Positions 35,145 to 49,700 are shown, counted from the stretch's first letter. The stretch is DNA of 64,000 nucleotides from Bemisia tabaci (GCF_918797505.1 NC_092794.1:28030218-28094217); one strand, 5' to 3'. Program-made: numbers and translations. The notes: generated by a model not told the origin, from the letters alone.

Positions 35145-38100
35145 TTATCCCTTTTCACATATAATTTCGAGAATACCATGCTCCATTAACTGCTTGTCTC
35201 CATCTATACATCGGTTAGTTACACTTCTCACCACTTCGTCGAGCAAATTCCGAATGACCCTGGAAAAATTTGATAAGAATAGATGAGTATTACTTGAGCT
35301 CTTCCTTTCCTTGGAACGTAAGAGAACCTTCATAAAAATCTAGCCTGAATTTGGGTAGCCCAAATTTAGCAGTGCCGACATTTTTCTGGTCTTATCCTCT
35401 GAAATTGATCAATTTGATCGAAAAAGACCCTCTGCTAGGTGTCAGCCATGATATTTACCCATATGTGTTAGATAGGGACTTTTTGGGCCAAGCTCGAAAA
35501 TGATAATCATTTACTTCTTTTACTTTAGGATAATTTCCCTGCAAATTGAATTTTCCCATACCTATAATGAAAGTTATCCAGAGAAAATAATTTTTCCAGG
35601 AAAAAGGCTCAATTGATGACTGATGCTTCATACGTATTTTGTTGCGTTCAGAACAAAATTAATGACCAATTTTCTCCAGGGAGAAATCTCAATTTTCTGC
35701 TCAATTTTTGGAAAGAAACGCTCAACATGTGACAGGTTTGTTTCTAATTTGCTTCTTAGAGCTTAGCCCAACAATAATAATGTTTTTCGACATATCTCAA
35801 CTCCATCAGAACTTACAGGAAAATTCAGTTTACCAGAAAACTTACTTGCTCATCATGAACATCTCGTCCCAATGGTTTACCGTTGAAAGGAGGGGTAGAA
35901 AAAAAGAAAAAAAAAAAAAAAAAATTGAGGTGCCTGATAGAACTCATGGCAAGTGTTTTTGGCTGTTGAAGCCGAATATGACCTCAGTTTATTTCCTGAC
36001 TTATACTAATTTTCCTGAAAAAAAGAAGAAAAAAGGCATATAGGAAGCCGATCTAACGGCACTGGTTAGTGTCATCTGATTAGGCTGAGACTTCGAGTTG
36101 GGTCTTTTTTGATAAAATAGATCAATTTCACCAAACCATGAAACCATTGAAACCATGGAAACTCCCAAAAATTTTTTCCACGTATATTTTGGCCACCCTA
36201 AGCTAGAATATGACAGTTGATTTTCTTACATTTTCCGGATTAGATCCATGACTCAGATACTCAAAATACATTTAAGTCCCCCACTTCTTGTTAAAAGAGT
36301 GCTGATCATAATAAATAATAATTACAATACAGATGGGTCGCTTTTGTCACCCAGTAACATTCAATTTCATGAGGTAGGAGATTTTTTCATACGATCAATG
36401 CCAGTAAATTTTTAAAAATTCCTACCCACTATGTGAGAGAAGTTTTCTTTTTTCTCTCTCTTTTTTTTCAAAGAATTGATTTATTGTTAGCTTCCGATAC
36501 AGAAATATAAACAATTAACTTATATTATGAATAAGGTATAGTGTAAGTAACGACATGATAGTTGCTTATTATTATAAAAATTAAAAGTAGAGGAAAAGTA
36601 CATCCATTGTTAAAAAAGACACTAAGATTAATGGATGATTAATTTAAGGTGATAATATGCCAACTTTTGCTGCACTAATGTGCTTAAAGTGGATAAAAGG
36701 TTCGAAATTTGTTCGGCTTGGACCGTGACGAGTCGCTCTGGGGTGCTTAGACGCTTATCAAGTTCATGATAAGTCTTATTAGCGTCATTACTTGTCTTTT
36801 GATTAGTTTGAAGATGAGAGTTACCTCTAGCTACATTTGCATAACTGCCTGCATTTTTAGGGCTATTTACTACGTTTGTAACTGTAAGATTAGTGGGGGG
36901 GGGGACCACTTTATGGTTAACGAACTTGCGGAGTTTTTTTTCTTAATGTCTTTATACACCTTGCGAGAAGTATCTGAAAAACAAGATGAACTTAGGAAAA
37001 CAATTGAGAAGAACTCAAACCAGGGTCAAAAGAGTTAGTAAAACTTGCATGCAGTCTTCATCAGTTTGCTACAGTTAGCCCTACAAGCTTTTTGAAGGTT
37101 CGCACATCGTTATTAATACCTGATACGCAACGGAAAGATAGAACCACTAAAATTTTATAAATAACGTTTTAAACTTCAGAAATTTTACAGTTTTTAGTTG
37201 GTTTAGACTTGTTTTTGTCTAAGTTGTGCCTTAAGAGTCACAATGTCGTTAGCAAAGTGGAAAACATTTATCAAAATACTCACGTTTCATCAGCAACAAA
37301 CCGCCAGAGATAGATTTTCAAGTAGTGAGTATCTACCTGAACTTGTTGGAGGCCATACTTGTTGAAAGTCTTCAGACGAACACATTCTAATAAAGCCTGA
37401 AAAAAATTATGCACTATTGAAGGAAGTAGAAGTATTTGATTAAAAAAAAAAGAACAATAATGCTCTATCATTCGAAATTAAAATTTTTTGGCAGATTAAT
37501 TCGGAGAAAACCACTGATCTGTTGTTCAGTTCATCTACCACTAGTTCATACTTTCCTGGTTGCTGGGAATACATTTTAAACTCGGTCTCCTGTTTGAAGA
37601 CGAGAAAATCTATTTGTGATGTACCAATGTCTAGAAGCGAAAATTTTGAAATTGACCATCTAGAATTTGAAAACTACCAATGTTACTGGATTAGTTCCTA
37701 CTTTAATACACTAATATTTTATTTACGGAGTATTGAAGACTCTTTAACAAATTGGTACTACTTACATCATAATCTCACTGATTCACTCTCATTTAGGTAC
37801 TAACTTACTTCACTTTTTTCATATTTTCTCAGACTCAGATTTGGCAATTTTTTGGCAAAATTTGGCAATGTCGGAATTTTTTTGGTCTTACCCCCTGAAA
37901 CTGATCTATATGATAAAAAGAAACTTCAATAGCTTTCTGACACTGCAAATTTTCTTATTTTGTCATAATTGCACCTTGTTTCCCTTTTGGCAAACCCCTC
38001 AAAACCTGGCTGATTTTTTTTTTTGGGGGGGGGGGGGGGGTGTTAAACGACTCAAGAGACAATGTAATTAAAAAAATTAAAAAATAAAGAATTTTCGATT

Positions 38101-41100
38101 TGGACTTATAAAAAAAGTTTAACTCGTTCAAGCACACAGTGTGTACAGAGTGCTGCTGCTATTTGACCCTCTTCTTAAGGTCAAAATTCTTACAAGGAAG
38201 CCCCTTGCAAGAGGCGAATTTTTTGTAATAACTCCAACTTTTTTCTCCATTATATAATTGAATTGCTTGTCGAATTCTGAGGTCAATTTATTTAATTGCA
38301 ATTTATTTTTTTTTTTCTCTCTCTCTTTATTTTATTTTTTGAATGGAGAAGTCCAGGTTTTGTTGATTTCTTTGGATTTCGAATACTGTAACTTCTCTTC
38401 TATTCCGCCGATTTTTATGAAAGAGACCTCTTCTAATTCGGGGTTTTAACAGAGAGTAAGGAAAAAATTGCTAAATACTTGTGAAACAATTTTGTTTAAA
38501 ATTGGACGAATCCTGTATGAGCCACGTTTAGCAAATGGTCTAATAAATTTCGAGGCTCATCACAGATTGCACTTACGGCTGCCCTGGCTGTCAGAGCAGT
38601 GGTACCAAATTTTGAAAAGCATAACAGGGGTGTAGAGATCTGTCAAAGCAACGTTTTAAACAAAACGGAGGAGTGAAATTCTCATTCGAAGAGTGCTGAA
38701 CTGTTCAGCCATCCTTGAATCAGTTTGTTTGATTTTGCTTAAGTATGCATATTTTAAATTAGCGTGGAGCACTCTTAGGTTTTTTTAAAAAAAACCAAGT
38801 AACGTAGACTCTTGGCATTCATTGCACATAAACTAGAAAGCCCCAGAATGACAAACAAATTTAAATAATTATTATTGATGGATTAGTAAACTTTTAACAC
38901 GCTTAGAAAAACCTCAGAAGTTCGCGCCAGTCACTTTCCGGTAAGGAACTAAGGGACTCGGTTATTGCATCGAGTAGGGGGTCGAAACGATTGCAAAGGC
39001 GGTATACTACGTATACGCGCCAAAATGGTTAATTGTAAGTATATCATCTTCCCTCAGCAAGGGCATACTTACCTTCAAAGTAATGTTAATGATTCCGGTG
39101 AGGATGGATATTCTTGAAAACTGAATAGGAGCAAAAATATCAATATTTTGAGAGAATATTTTGTTAATGGCAGCGGCTGGTAGACTGACATTGCTCACTT
39201 GAGAAGCAGCTGATGTTCCCCAGCGAGAGTGGTGTTGGTAGCTTCGCGCCGATTGTTGAGCTGATACTCTTCGACTCGAGTCAGAGCTTCCACCTGTTCT
39301 TGTACCTTCTTCAAAGAGAGCACCAACCTGAAAATATTAACCCTACATTATATTCATCACATGATGATAATTACACCATGCACTAATTCATGACTGTTTA
39401 TGTGAAAAGGGGCCTTGGTGCATGGAGGGACACTTTGAGGATAGTAATATTTATCAAGATGGGTTGAAAAATTAAGCCTGATTTGCACTGGAAAATGCCT
39501 CCTGTCATTAAAAAAATAAGTTCAGTTCATTTTTGTGTTAAGTTACAGAAAGTGAAAAGTTGCACATGCCAATTTAAGCTCTGAATACAGCACATCACAA
39601 CTTGAGATAAAATTTTCTTGAAATTACGTTTTTTTAACTACAAACTTTAAGCTCTTTTAACTCAGGTTTGGTTTGAAAATGGGCATTCTTAGAGCCAAAA
39701 TTTCCATCAAATATTCTTCTAAATATGTACTAGCAAAAAGATCTTAATTTTAATTTCTTTTGGTGAGGAGGTTGTATTTCCTGTAGATATTCATATTTAT
39801 GAAAAGGAAACTTGGACTGAATTCATCGAAAAGGCACAAGGTCGCATTTTAGTGATGGAAATAGAGAGACTAACATTCCTGTGTATTTTACCAAGAGCTT
39901 GAAATAACTTACTTGACAATCAATAGTTGTAATATCTTCGATGACTCGTTTCATAGCAGCACGAACAGTGCGAGGCTCAGCACAATGAAACCAATCTCTT
40001 GTATCAACCGATTTTTTTACCATCTGAAGACAAGTCAACAAATTTCATGATCAATCCTGATGTCTATTACACATGCTTTATTGCACTTTTTAGCATAATT
40101 TTGTTCCTCATTTTACTCCGTTAAATTTCAGTTGGCTCATGTTTGAGTGTCTTCGATGAAACTTTCTTAAGAAATGGGGGCAAAAGTTCTATAAAATCAG
40201 TTATTTATCAAGAAAGTCTCATTAAATTGCAGCCCCATTTTCTCAAACACAGAAAATAATTTATTCAAAAGCAACTGCTGCCAAGGCAGCTGTGTCACAT
40301 GTATGAATACAGAAATATTTCAGACTAATCAATTGTTCTGGGTTTGAAAACAATGACAGAATTATAGATTAGAAAGATTTGAGAATAGTCTCTAGATATT
40401 TATTTTATGATTTTTTACGCTGAGTCTTAGACAAGGTGTCCGTAAAGTCCCCTCTTCCAATAACTCTTTTACCTGGCTAAAGATTTGAAAATCTAGGATG
40501 TTTCTAGGTCAAAGGAGGCTACTTTTTGGGTCCCCTAAAATTTTCAGGGGGAACGCCTTGGGGGGGGGGGGGGGGGTAACAAACCCCAATTTTTTTTTCA
40601 AATGGAAAGACCCCTTCTGTGATACATTCTTTGAAAAACCATAAAAAAAAAAAAAAAAAAAAAAAATCGTGCAATCCCTACATTATTCTCTCAAACCATT
40701 TTAAAATGGCAGCCAGTTAAAGTTCTGTAGGGCCGAAATTGGCAATCTTGGTTTTTTGCTGATGGACTTGTCTGAAATTTGATATCTTACGGTATTTTGG
40801 CACAAAAGAAAATAAAATATTGACGTTAGATTTGGAAAAAAAATCAAGGTTGCTCATTTTCGGCCATTTTTAACTAAAACCGGCCACCATTATGAAAAAT
40901 TCTGGTTTTTTTTTTAAAAAAAATCTTACGTCAAATTCGATCATTTCTAGTGTCAAAGTAATCTTAATTACAGAGTTTCAGGCAAATCTATCGGCAAAAA
41001 ACCGCGCTGCCAATTCCAGCCCTTTTGAACTTTAATTGGCCGCCTTTTCGAAACGGTATGAAAAAAGGACTTCGCTCCAAATTTTTTTTTATGGTTTTTC

Positions 41101-44100
41101 AAAGGAAGTATCACAAGAAGGGTCTTTTCATTTGAAAAAGAAGTTGGGATCCGATATCCCCCAAGGGAGCTCTCCGGAGAATTTTAGGGGGACCAAAAAG
41201 TAGCCTCTTTGTCCTAGGAACATCCTTCAAGTTTAAAAGCTAAAGCTCAATTAGGTGAAAAGTTACAGGTGGAGGGGACTTTACAGACACCCTTTATAGT
41301 CTTAAAGATGTACTGATTGTACAGTTTCATAATCCTGAAGTTTCAAAAAGCTAAAATAAAAAGTGATTGGGGTGGTGGTACTCACGACAGAAAGAGCAGA
41401 TCCAGCTGCAAAGACATACTGGTTCATGAGATACTGCGCTGCTGTTTTCATTCCGGTACAGATTTCAGCTTCAGAGCTCAATAATTCCTGTTCTGCTCGA
41501 GATGCATTTATGTTAATGCTGAACCATTCATCTGTCACATTCAACTAAAAACAAAATATAAAAAAACGTGAGGGCTCATGAAAGACTTCTGAAACTATAT
41601 TGGATTGTCAGTCTATTTTGACACTTTCATGAAGGAATCTCATGGTGTATCGACAGTGAATTTATCAGATGACATTTCTTGTTTGCCAAGTTTAAAAATC
41701 TGAGCTTCCAATTTAATTTTTTGAAGGAGAATAAATCTATATCATTCTTTGAAATTTTCAAACATAGAACAGAAACAAATATAGATTTATTATAAATTTT
41801 AGTCCGATTAATTTTACCAAAAATTAAAATAAAAATAATTCATATTATTCATAAATTAAAAGTTCAAACTGATAGTTTGTCTCCTCATAGGAAGTGTCTG
41901 ATTTTACCTACTTCTTGTTTCTGCAAATTTAAGTTTTAATGATTTTGGGCTTGAATAAAAGTCGATGTAAAAACAGGAACATTTTTCAACATTTTTGATT
42001 ATGTGCCCCTAAGAGACCCCAACAATTAGGTGCCCAACCATATTCCTAAATTTCAAACTAAAATCATTGCAAGATGTGCTGAAAGTTGTGATTTTGCACA
42101 ACTACTAAAAAAGGTCACCAGAGGTCTAAAGGGCATCTGAGATAATTTCAAATATCAGGTGGGTGAGTAAGTACCATGATTGTAAAAATGGTTAATTTTG
42201 AAAAAATTGAGTTACCTACCAATTTGACTCAATCAATAAAAATAAAATTTACCAGGTATCTAACACTGTTAGATTCATATTCGAGACACATTTTGGAGAG
42301 AAGTAACAACAATTGAAGAGGAACTTTATGAGCACTCGCTTGGACAGTGGCAGTAACATGGTGAAGGAAACTAACAACCAGGCCTTCTCGCACACCATCA
42401 ATACAAAAAGCTTCTTTGAAGTTATACTTTGAGATAAATGTCAGCTCAGGCTGCAAAAACAACTGAAAAAAGATAACAAAAAAAGAGGACAAATCAAAAC
42501 AAAATTTACTATCAAAACTTAGGAATATAGCAAACTTTCCACAATGTTTATAGGCAGCAATGAAAAAAAAGTACAAGCCATCTGGTTGCCTTGCTTACAT
42601 GAAAAGTTCGGTAGTTTAGGCCATGGGTTGCTGCTACTAATGATATTAAGAGGATCCAGCCAATAAAGATGTTCATTCAACAAACAATTTTTTAAAAGTT
42701 TTGAAAATGAGAGCTTCAAAATTCCTCCAAGGTGCGTAGAACTTGCGTCAGATAAGTTGGAAGTTGTTTACTTTGCGAGGAACTGCACTGCTGCAGCTGT
42801 TCAATAGTGAAAGAAGATTGACCGATTGTGCCGACCCTCTTGTATTAAGCAGGTGCTGAAACCAATACCTTCTTCTGAAGATATATTGATAAATTTGTGC
42901 TATAGTTTAATTTATAGGGGCTGACTGGCACCAAAAATGTGGCTGCAAATACCAACCCATCAGGGCTCAGATCAGCTTTTGTCAATTTTGTTTTGCTGTG
43001 CGAACAAGGCAAACTGGCCCAAAGGCACAGTGGAACACATGGAACGCGCCAGTGGAACGGGCTAAAAAAGTGATGCGTTCCGTTGCGATCCACTGTAGTT
43101 CGGATAAGAAAAAAGCCCTTTAAGGTTCCTAAACTTGGTTGGAAACTTATTTGGCATGGACTCTTAGAAGCAAGCAATTGCGATGCTTCTTAGTTACCTA
43201 CTTAAAAATAAAATATGAAACTAATTGACAGGAAAGAAATCATACCAATAAGTCTTGAAGAATGCCTTTGACTTTTTCAACAGAAGCTAAGACCAGTGAA
43301 GTGAGTAATTCTGTGGACAAGGCACTATTTGATGAAAGATCGAGCGATTTGTTACTGGTATAAACTGATCCCTCGGTGTGAGATGAAGTATACTTTGGGG
43401 CTGCTAAACTTTGCTTCACACGAGCAAGGCTATCTGCGAAATGACTTTTCAGGGATACTAAATGGTTCCTACACTGTCTGTGAGCAGCGCTAATTATGAG
43501 CTCCATTCCTTTGACAGTGAAATCTACATGTGTGAAGAGGGAGTTGAAGGCTTGAAGCCTACAGTAAAGCCTGTCCAGTGCACTTACTAATACTGCTGTA
43601 TCCTCTTCACTTGTTCCTTCGAGTTTCAATTGGACTATCTCCAAGTAACTGTTCATGTTCCGTATAACAAAGCTGTTTAATTTTCCTACTGCTTCTGAAT
43701 CTTCCAGAGAGTTTGTGCGATTTAAGAACATGTCTGTGTATGATGTGACTATAAGACAAAGGTCAGTCAGAAACACATTGGCACCAGAGTCCATGAATTC
43801 CGCAGCATCTTGTCCACTGTGGGTTATTTGCATGGACGATAATTGCTCTGCCAATCTTGAGTCGACAAACGTCAGGTATTCAGAGCATAACTGATCTGAT
43901 GGTTCTTGAAGTTGAAGCAAAAGATCGATGCATTTAATTAATTTTTTGGCAGACGTATCTTTGTTTTTTAGTTGATCGCGAAGTTTTGTTTTCAATTTCT
44001 GGAGTATATCATTACAATCTTTTTGTATACCTTGAAATGAATCCAGGTCACCATAGTAATCCAGAATAGGTTGAGTTTTGACAAATTCTTGAACTGCCTG

Positions 44101-44544
44101 CTCATAATCTTCTTCTTGCAGAAGTAGCTTTAATTTTCCAGGTAACTTAAATAGAAACTGCAGTTTCTTCAGTAGAGCATGAACACCCGATAGTTTAGAA
44201 ATTTGTCCATGAGTTCCTTGCAAAGTGCTTGTTATCATTTCAGAGAATGACGTGATGGAATTCATATTTTGTATCAACATTTCCATTTCATCTTCCATTT
44301 TCTTGAAATCTGTCTTCATTTTTTTTATCGTATCGGTGGCTAAAATGAATTTATTATAATTCTCATAAACTAGGGTTTGCATATCAGAATTAAGTAATTG
44401 ACAGTCTTTCACAACTTCACTTTCACAATCCATGATGTGTTTCAGGGAGCATTCCTTGAATAATTTTTGAAGATACAGGTCAGGGTTGAAATCAGGTCCA
44501 TTGATATCAAAAGGACTTCCTCGTGGTTTTTCTGGTGGTTCCAT
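35145..44544 (-). CDS. Vps51: Vps51 (Fat-free), GARP/EARP tethering complex subunit, complete, 7 exons
   Basis: Vps51 is the small subunit of the GARP and EARP complexes, which tether endosome-derived vesicles at the trans-Golgi network and recycling endosomes. Coding exons, in transcript order: 44544-43246, 42462-42253, 41544-41386, 40023-39913, 39327-39073, 37396-37284, 35259-35145. Junctions are GT-AG, phase 0 except the last (phase 2); the total is 753 aa, close to human VPS51 (about 780). The N-terminal Vps51 domain includes [20 protein letters not shown] and [14 protein letters not shown] (coiled coil, about residues 52-90), then [17 protein letters not shown]. Later family blocks are DGVREGL (exon 2), KKSVDTRDW and MKRVIED (exon 4), [11 protein letters not shown] (exon 5), [19 protein letters not shown] with LWRFVADE (exon 6) and LLDEVV..EIICEKG at the C terminus. 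The start ATG fits the family, and no frame break is seen. Introns 3 and 6 carry transposon remnants. Confidence 0.95.
36628..36909 (-). pseudogene. Probable non-LTR retrotransposon ORF1 (gag-like) fragment
   Basis: A 93-codon frame in Vps51 intron 6 reads [12 protein letters not shown], then SYANVARG, then a polar region ending in [22 protein letters not shown]-x-VARG block followed by a Gln-rich helical tail is common near the C terminus of ORF1 proteins of jockey/CR1-type LINEs. No zinc knuckles or reverse transcriptase flank it, so it is a decayed fragment. Similarity is by eye and modest. Confidence 0.35.
38025..38040. repeat. T run followed by 16-base G run in Vps51 intron 5
   Basis: About 11 T then 16 G on the + strand, that is C16-A11 on the transcribed strand. 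Confidence 0.85.
40430..41297. mobile_element. 0.87-kb foldback element in Vps51 intron 3
   Basis: Ends ACAAGGTGTCCGTAAAGTCC and GGACTTTACAGACACCCTT are inverses. The arms contain GGTCAAAGGAGGCTAC, CCCCTAAAATTTTCAGG and AAACCATTTTAAAATGGC in mirror order, the same layout as 26244-27284. Contains G17 at 40560-40576 and a long A run near 40645-40666. Non-coding. Confidence 0.75.
41648..41790. repeat. Degenerate MITE relic in Vps51 intron 2
   Basis: Starts TATCGACAGTGAATT and contains GAAGGAGAATAAATCTATAT followed by CATTCTTTGAAATTTTC, matching part of the TCGAYRGTGTAAGTC family in weakened form. Confidence 0.4.
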
Positions 44545-46728
44545 GTTTCAATATCTCTAATGCACTAAACTACCATTTGCGACAGGCACATGTGAAGAAA
44601 CGTGAGGCAAAAATCAAGCGAAACTGATGAATTTCAAATATAGCAAACAACGATAGCTATTCTTCCATGTATTAGATTGTAATAGCAGTACGCGCTTTAA
44701 AAAATTAAAAGATATAAGTAATCTAAGAATGAACAAGATGCAATGGTTGTCGGGTATCAATTAACTCTTACTGTAAACGAAATACCAAATATCACAGAAA
44801 ATATGTGCTTTAAAGAAACTAGATGCTTTCCAAGGATTAAAATTGATAAGAATTGCAGTTTGTTGTTGTTCACATCACTGTCACACGCGTACACTCGTAA
44901 AACAGGGATGAAAGGAGAAGGGTGGGGGTGGGGGGAGGACAAAAATTCCAAATTCCTATTCCAAGATTTAGGTTATGTTTTGTTGATTTCTTGCTTTCTC
45001 TCTCTCGTGAATGATAATGTTAATGTATTCTAGTATGTGTTCACATTTCATGTTGTCTCTTCTGTTTCTTCCTTTTACTGAATTTTCTCAACCTTCCTCC
45101 ACTTTTCATACTTTCTAAGTTTTAATCATTGAGTTTAAAAACCACATGTGTGCATATTTCGTTATTTTCTCTTTGATTTCTGGAATGAGTTTTTTTTATC
45201 TCTACTAGAGGATCCATGACCTTAATTTTCTTAAAGTATTTCTGAGTTCCTGACGCTAAGAACAATTCAGTAATGTAATCTTAATCTAGATAATTTACTT
45301 TGTGTCATCAACTTTGTGCAGTTAGTAATTTTTTGTTTGGAGGAGCTTTAGAGAAGGGGATATTATAGGAGTCTTAGTCTCCTGTCCCTCATTTGCAAAC
45401 TGTCGCACCATGGCATTCTTATTCTGTTTACGCACTTTCAACATTTTATGAAATTCCACCAAACAGGTGAAATACTCGTTCATTGTTTGATCTTGTTTCT
45501 ATTATTTTCACTCCACCTCAGTAGTAATTTTTCAAGTTTCTCTTTTCTACTTTTGCTAACCAGGTGTCTCGATGTTTAGATTCCTGGTGGATTCATAAAA
45601 GATATTTTAAAAGCACACATTTTTACGTCTCCATCCTAATTAAGAGAACCAGACCTCTCTTTAAGAATATTTTCTGATTTCTCAAATTATATTCACTTTT
45701 TAGTCTGACTTGAAATACTTAAGTATATTGTCCACTGATCTTGTAGGTATACTAAATTTCATAGTTCAGGGTTTTAACTTGCAAGTTTTCCATTTTACTT
45801 GCATTCTCCTTCAATTCTTTATAGTAATCGCTGTACAGTGGTAATATTACAGTGAATTTACCAATGGTTTTTGCTGATAGGTGTTTCTTGCCGTTAGATT
45901 TTTATGAGGTTCATGAAAAATATTTTAAGAGCACTCTTTTACATAGGTACCTCCTTGAACCTTCCTACTCACAATTTGAATGTAGAATTGAACTATATTG
46001 ACCAAAGAAATAATTTCAATTTCAGTTTTATTGTGTATCACCTTGAAAAAACAATTTTCTGTTACCTCATCCTCAATTTTTTTAAGATCCTAATGCCCTC
46101 CTTCCCTTTTCTTTTGAAAGATTTCAGGTGCATGTTGTAAAAACTCTTTTGTCTCAAACTCTTTTTGTTCTATTCTGACTCCTTTTATTGGTGATTATTG
46201 TCAATCGCTGAAACTCATTTTTATTCATTATGAAATATTTCTATGCAGGCTGTCCCAAAAGTACTGCAACAGTTCTTTGTATGAGCGTATGGTAACATAT
46301 GACATAGGGTTTGTACGGTCATAAAGATCACTTTATTACTTAGTTGAAAATGAAATCTAGTTGAACTCATTCAATTGAAAATTTGTAAAGTTATGGCTTT
46401 TTTCATACTCTTGTTGGGCAGTACCTTTTAGGATCTTAGAACACTCTGTATCCGACAAAAAAAAGTCAACAAGCACCTGTTTTATCAAATGCATGTTACT
46501 ATTATATGAGTTAGAGGATGGTAAAAGGTATCAAACTAGTCTTTTAAAATCTTTAACCTGTGCTGCAGAGTAACAATGTGTAGGGATGTCTGAAAGAACT
46601 AGAAAATATGTAAATCAGGACTCGCTTTTTTGTTGTCGATGTTGTCTTTTTTATTTTTTTTGGGGGCTTCATTCCATTACTCATTCGGTTTTCTTTTATT
46701 TTTAGCTTTTCAAGAGTTTTAAATTCAG
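44545..46728. promoter_or_regulatory. Divergent intergenic region between Vps51 and the cyclase
   Basis: About 2.2 kb separate the two head-to-head genes, so both promoters should lie here. It is AT-rich, with no TATA box placed convincingly and no shared CpG-rich core visible. A short inverted element (46,248-46,458) sits near the cyclase side. The Vps51 5' UTR probably begins within the first 100 bases next to 44544. Confidence 0.35.
46248..46458. repeat. Short inverted-repeat element, CAGGSTGT-type ends
   Basis: The left end reads CAGGCTGTCCCAAAAGTACTG and the right end, inverted, reads TACAGAGTGTTCTAAG followed by AAAAGGTACTGC. Ends of this style recur at 4,440, 26,244 and 40,430. It looks like a degenerate non-autonomous DNA transposon upstream of the cyclase. 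Confidence 0.4.
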
Positions 46729-46758
46729 TCTCACCTTGAACAGAGCAGTTATGAAGGA

Positions 46759-49700
46759 ATGTCTTCAAGAAATCCCACCCGAAAAACAAGAGAACGTCTC
46801 AAAAGTCTACATGAAACATGGGTCAGTTTTTCACCGAAGAATCAAAATGTGGAGATCTGGACAGATGAGCAGGCTGATCTGTCTGAGGGAGAGGTTCCTG
46901 TTTCCATGGCGCCGTACATCCAAGCTTACCTAGCATACAACACTCGCATTCATTGTTGCGGTTTGTTCCTGTTTCCGGCTCCTTTTGAAAGAGCCTCCTC
47001 GTCCTCATGGCTGAACCCTAAATTTGATTCTGAAGTGCTCGAGGAACAGTATAGGAGGAGTGCCTTACCCCAGATCAAACTACGTTTTCGGTGAGCAAAA
47101 CATGTTCAAATTTTATAAATATGATCATCCTAGAGAAAAGAAACCCTAGTGCACTCAAACAAGTACCAAACGGGTACAAACTTGCTTGCAGCAGCTACTT
47201 ACCTTTAAATTTTGCAAAGTATTCATTTGTGAAAGAATACGTGCAGCAAAATGCAGTTTTTAGCATGTCAGTTTAATCACTTAATCAGTTCGGTGTAACT
47301 GCCCGGACTAGGAGTTCTGTAGTTCTTCAATCTCTTTTTAAAAATCATTTGCTAATTTTTAATGAAAGTGGGCATAGGATGATGAAACCTGTCGTACCTA
47401 TAAACATGGATTTCCTAATTTTTTTTTTTTTTTTGTTTCCTGTATGTTTCAGTTATGCTTTGATGTATATAATTGCAGTCTTGCTATCATGGAGCCTATA
47501 CTTGTTCTTCATTGTTGAGCATAGAAGCTCCACCGTGCTCTTCATCTCGGCTTTTATCGGGTTTGCTATTGCGACATGTTTTACTTTGGTATTAACCAGA
47601 GCCAAGTATTATCACCGCTTCAAGTCTCAGCTGTACCATGCCACCTCAATCCTGATGTTTCTGCTGGTCTGCCTCTCATTGCTCATGGTCTCACAATCTG
47701 TAGCCTCACCCATCGGTCAGCTTTGCCTTTGTTTGGAAATTCTGATGATAATTTACACCGTCATTCCGTTCCCGCTGTACTTATGCTTCGGGTTTGGGGC
47801 TATGTACTCTGCAGCCTTTGAGTATTTGCTCCAGAACGATTTGAGTGGTCTCCCGGTGCGCATCTTGTCACACATCTGCATTCATCTAATTGGAATCCAT
47901 ATCTTAATCATGACAAATGTTAGAATGCGCGGCACGTTCATGAAAGTTGGACAGTCACTCCTCGTCCGAAAACAGCTAGAAATGGAGAAACAGCTGAAGG
48001 AGAAAATGATCCATTCCGTAAGTTCATTGATCTTTTTGCTTGCCTCCCTGTATTATTTGATCTCTCCTCTTGCCTCGGTGTGAATTGGTTTTCAGGAAAG
48101 TGTAATTATAAGAGACCTGCTCTTTTTATTATTTTGTTTTTAAAGAAAAAATGAAAAGAATGAAATATAATCAAACCATAATACCGAAAAAAGAAGAAGA
48201 AAATTACGAACATGAAATCAACTGGAAGCTGAAAATATGTTATTTAGATGTGGGAACAACATGATAATGAAAGTGAAGTTTTGATTCTACCTCGCCCCTC
48301 TCCCCTTTTAATCCTGATCATAGTGTCATGAACAGGTATAGTTCCACTATGTCCCTACATATTTGTCCCCACGATGCAAGGGAAATATCCAAAATAGGTT
48401 GAACATTGGTGAACGCATTGAACATTTCTGAAATTTGAATCAAGAATGTTTTTACCCTGTAAATTGCACATGGTAACTCTCTGATTGTTGTTAGATTGCT
48501 TGTGTCAGCTTTCAACCAGTAAAAAAGTTCTTGAATGCTGGCTTTGTGAGCTCAAAAAAAGGTCATAGGAACTTCTCTATATCGGCCTTGTGACTCCAGT
48601 GTAGGACACAAAGTGTTAAAAATTGGGCACCAGAACAAAGTATGAAAAAATTCTCCCAGATACCTGGCATCCTTCTAGATGTATTATCTTGATTATTTTC
48701 ATCATTTACAGGTAATGCCACCGAAAGTTGCAGAGTGGCTCATGTCAAATGAAGCATGCGGAGGTGGAACTTTAAGCACTGAAGATGCACGTGGATCTTT
48801 AAGTCAAACCAACGATATCAGATCTATTTTTCGTCCATTTATAATGAATCGAATGGAGGTGAGGCGCCTTCTGTATGATTTAACTAGAGCTCTGAGGAAA
48901 AATTAGGTGACTTTTGTTTTGTGGCAATGAAGGTTGCAAAGTTGCATCTTACTTGCAGTTTTGAGCCATGAACACGGCAGATTAAACTTTGAGTAGCTTG
49001 TTCCACTAAACACCTTTTTTTTGAGGTGCGAACTTTAAGGTATCATGACTCTGGTTTAGTTTGAAATTTTTGGTATTTTTCTGTGCTGAAATGTTTATAC
49101 AACACTCCTTAAAGTATTAAGCCCATCTTTGAATTTTGAGTTTTCTTTGAATTGAAGCCTCTTTTTCAGTGGATAGTCATGGTTCAATTTTTTAATTAAT
49201 TTAATTATTTTTCTAAGATGATATGTTTCTAAATTCCTCAAGTTTTCTGACCCCTATTTTTAAACATGTAGGCTCTGTGGTTTTTAGGAGCAATCCAGTT
49301 TCTTCATATTTTTGAGGGCTAGTGACGGGTTTTATTGTGAAATTTGACTTGAAAAATCTGTTAATTACCACGCCTGTTTATCTTTTCTGTTTAGAATGTG
49401 AGCATTTTATTTGCGGACATAGTTGGTTTTACACAAATGAGCTCAACAAAAACTGCAGAACAGCTCGTATCTATTTTGAACAATTTATTTGAACGCTTTG
49501 ATGAGATATGTGAGATTAGTGGCTGTGAAAAGATTTCAACCCTAGGTGATTGTTACTACTGCGTATCAGGTTGTCCAGAACCCCGGCCAGATCATGCCTC
49601 TTGCTGCATTGAAATGGGCCTCGGTAAGTTAATCATGGTGAAATGTCAGAAAATGAGATGTCAAGTTGTTGGAAGAGCATTGTGATTTGTGCTCCCATAT

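Noticed and set aside
40400..44544. Separate short - strand genes in 41,302-42,576
   Set aside because: These frames are internal Vps51 exons extended into introns; family order and splice phases link them into one gene.
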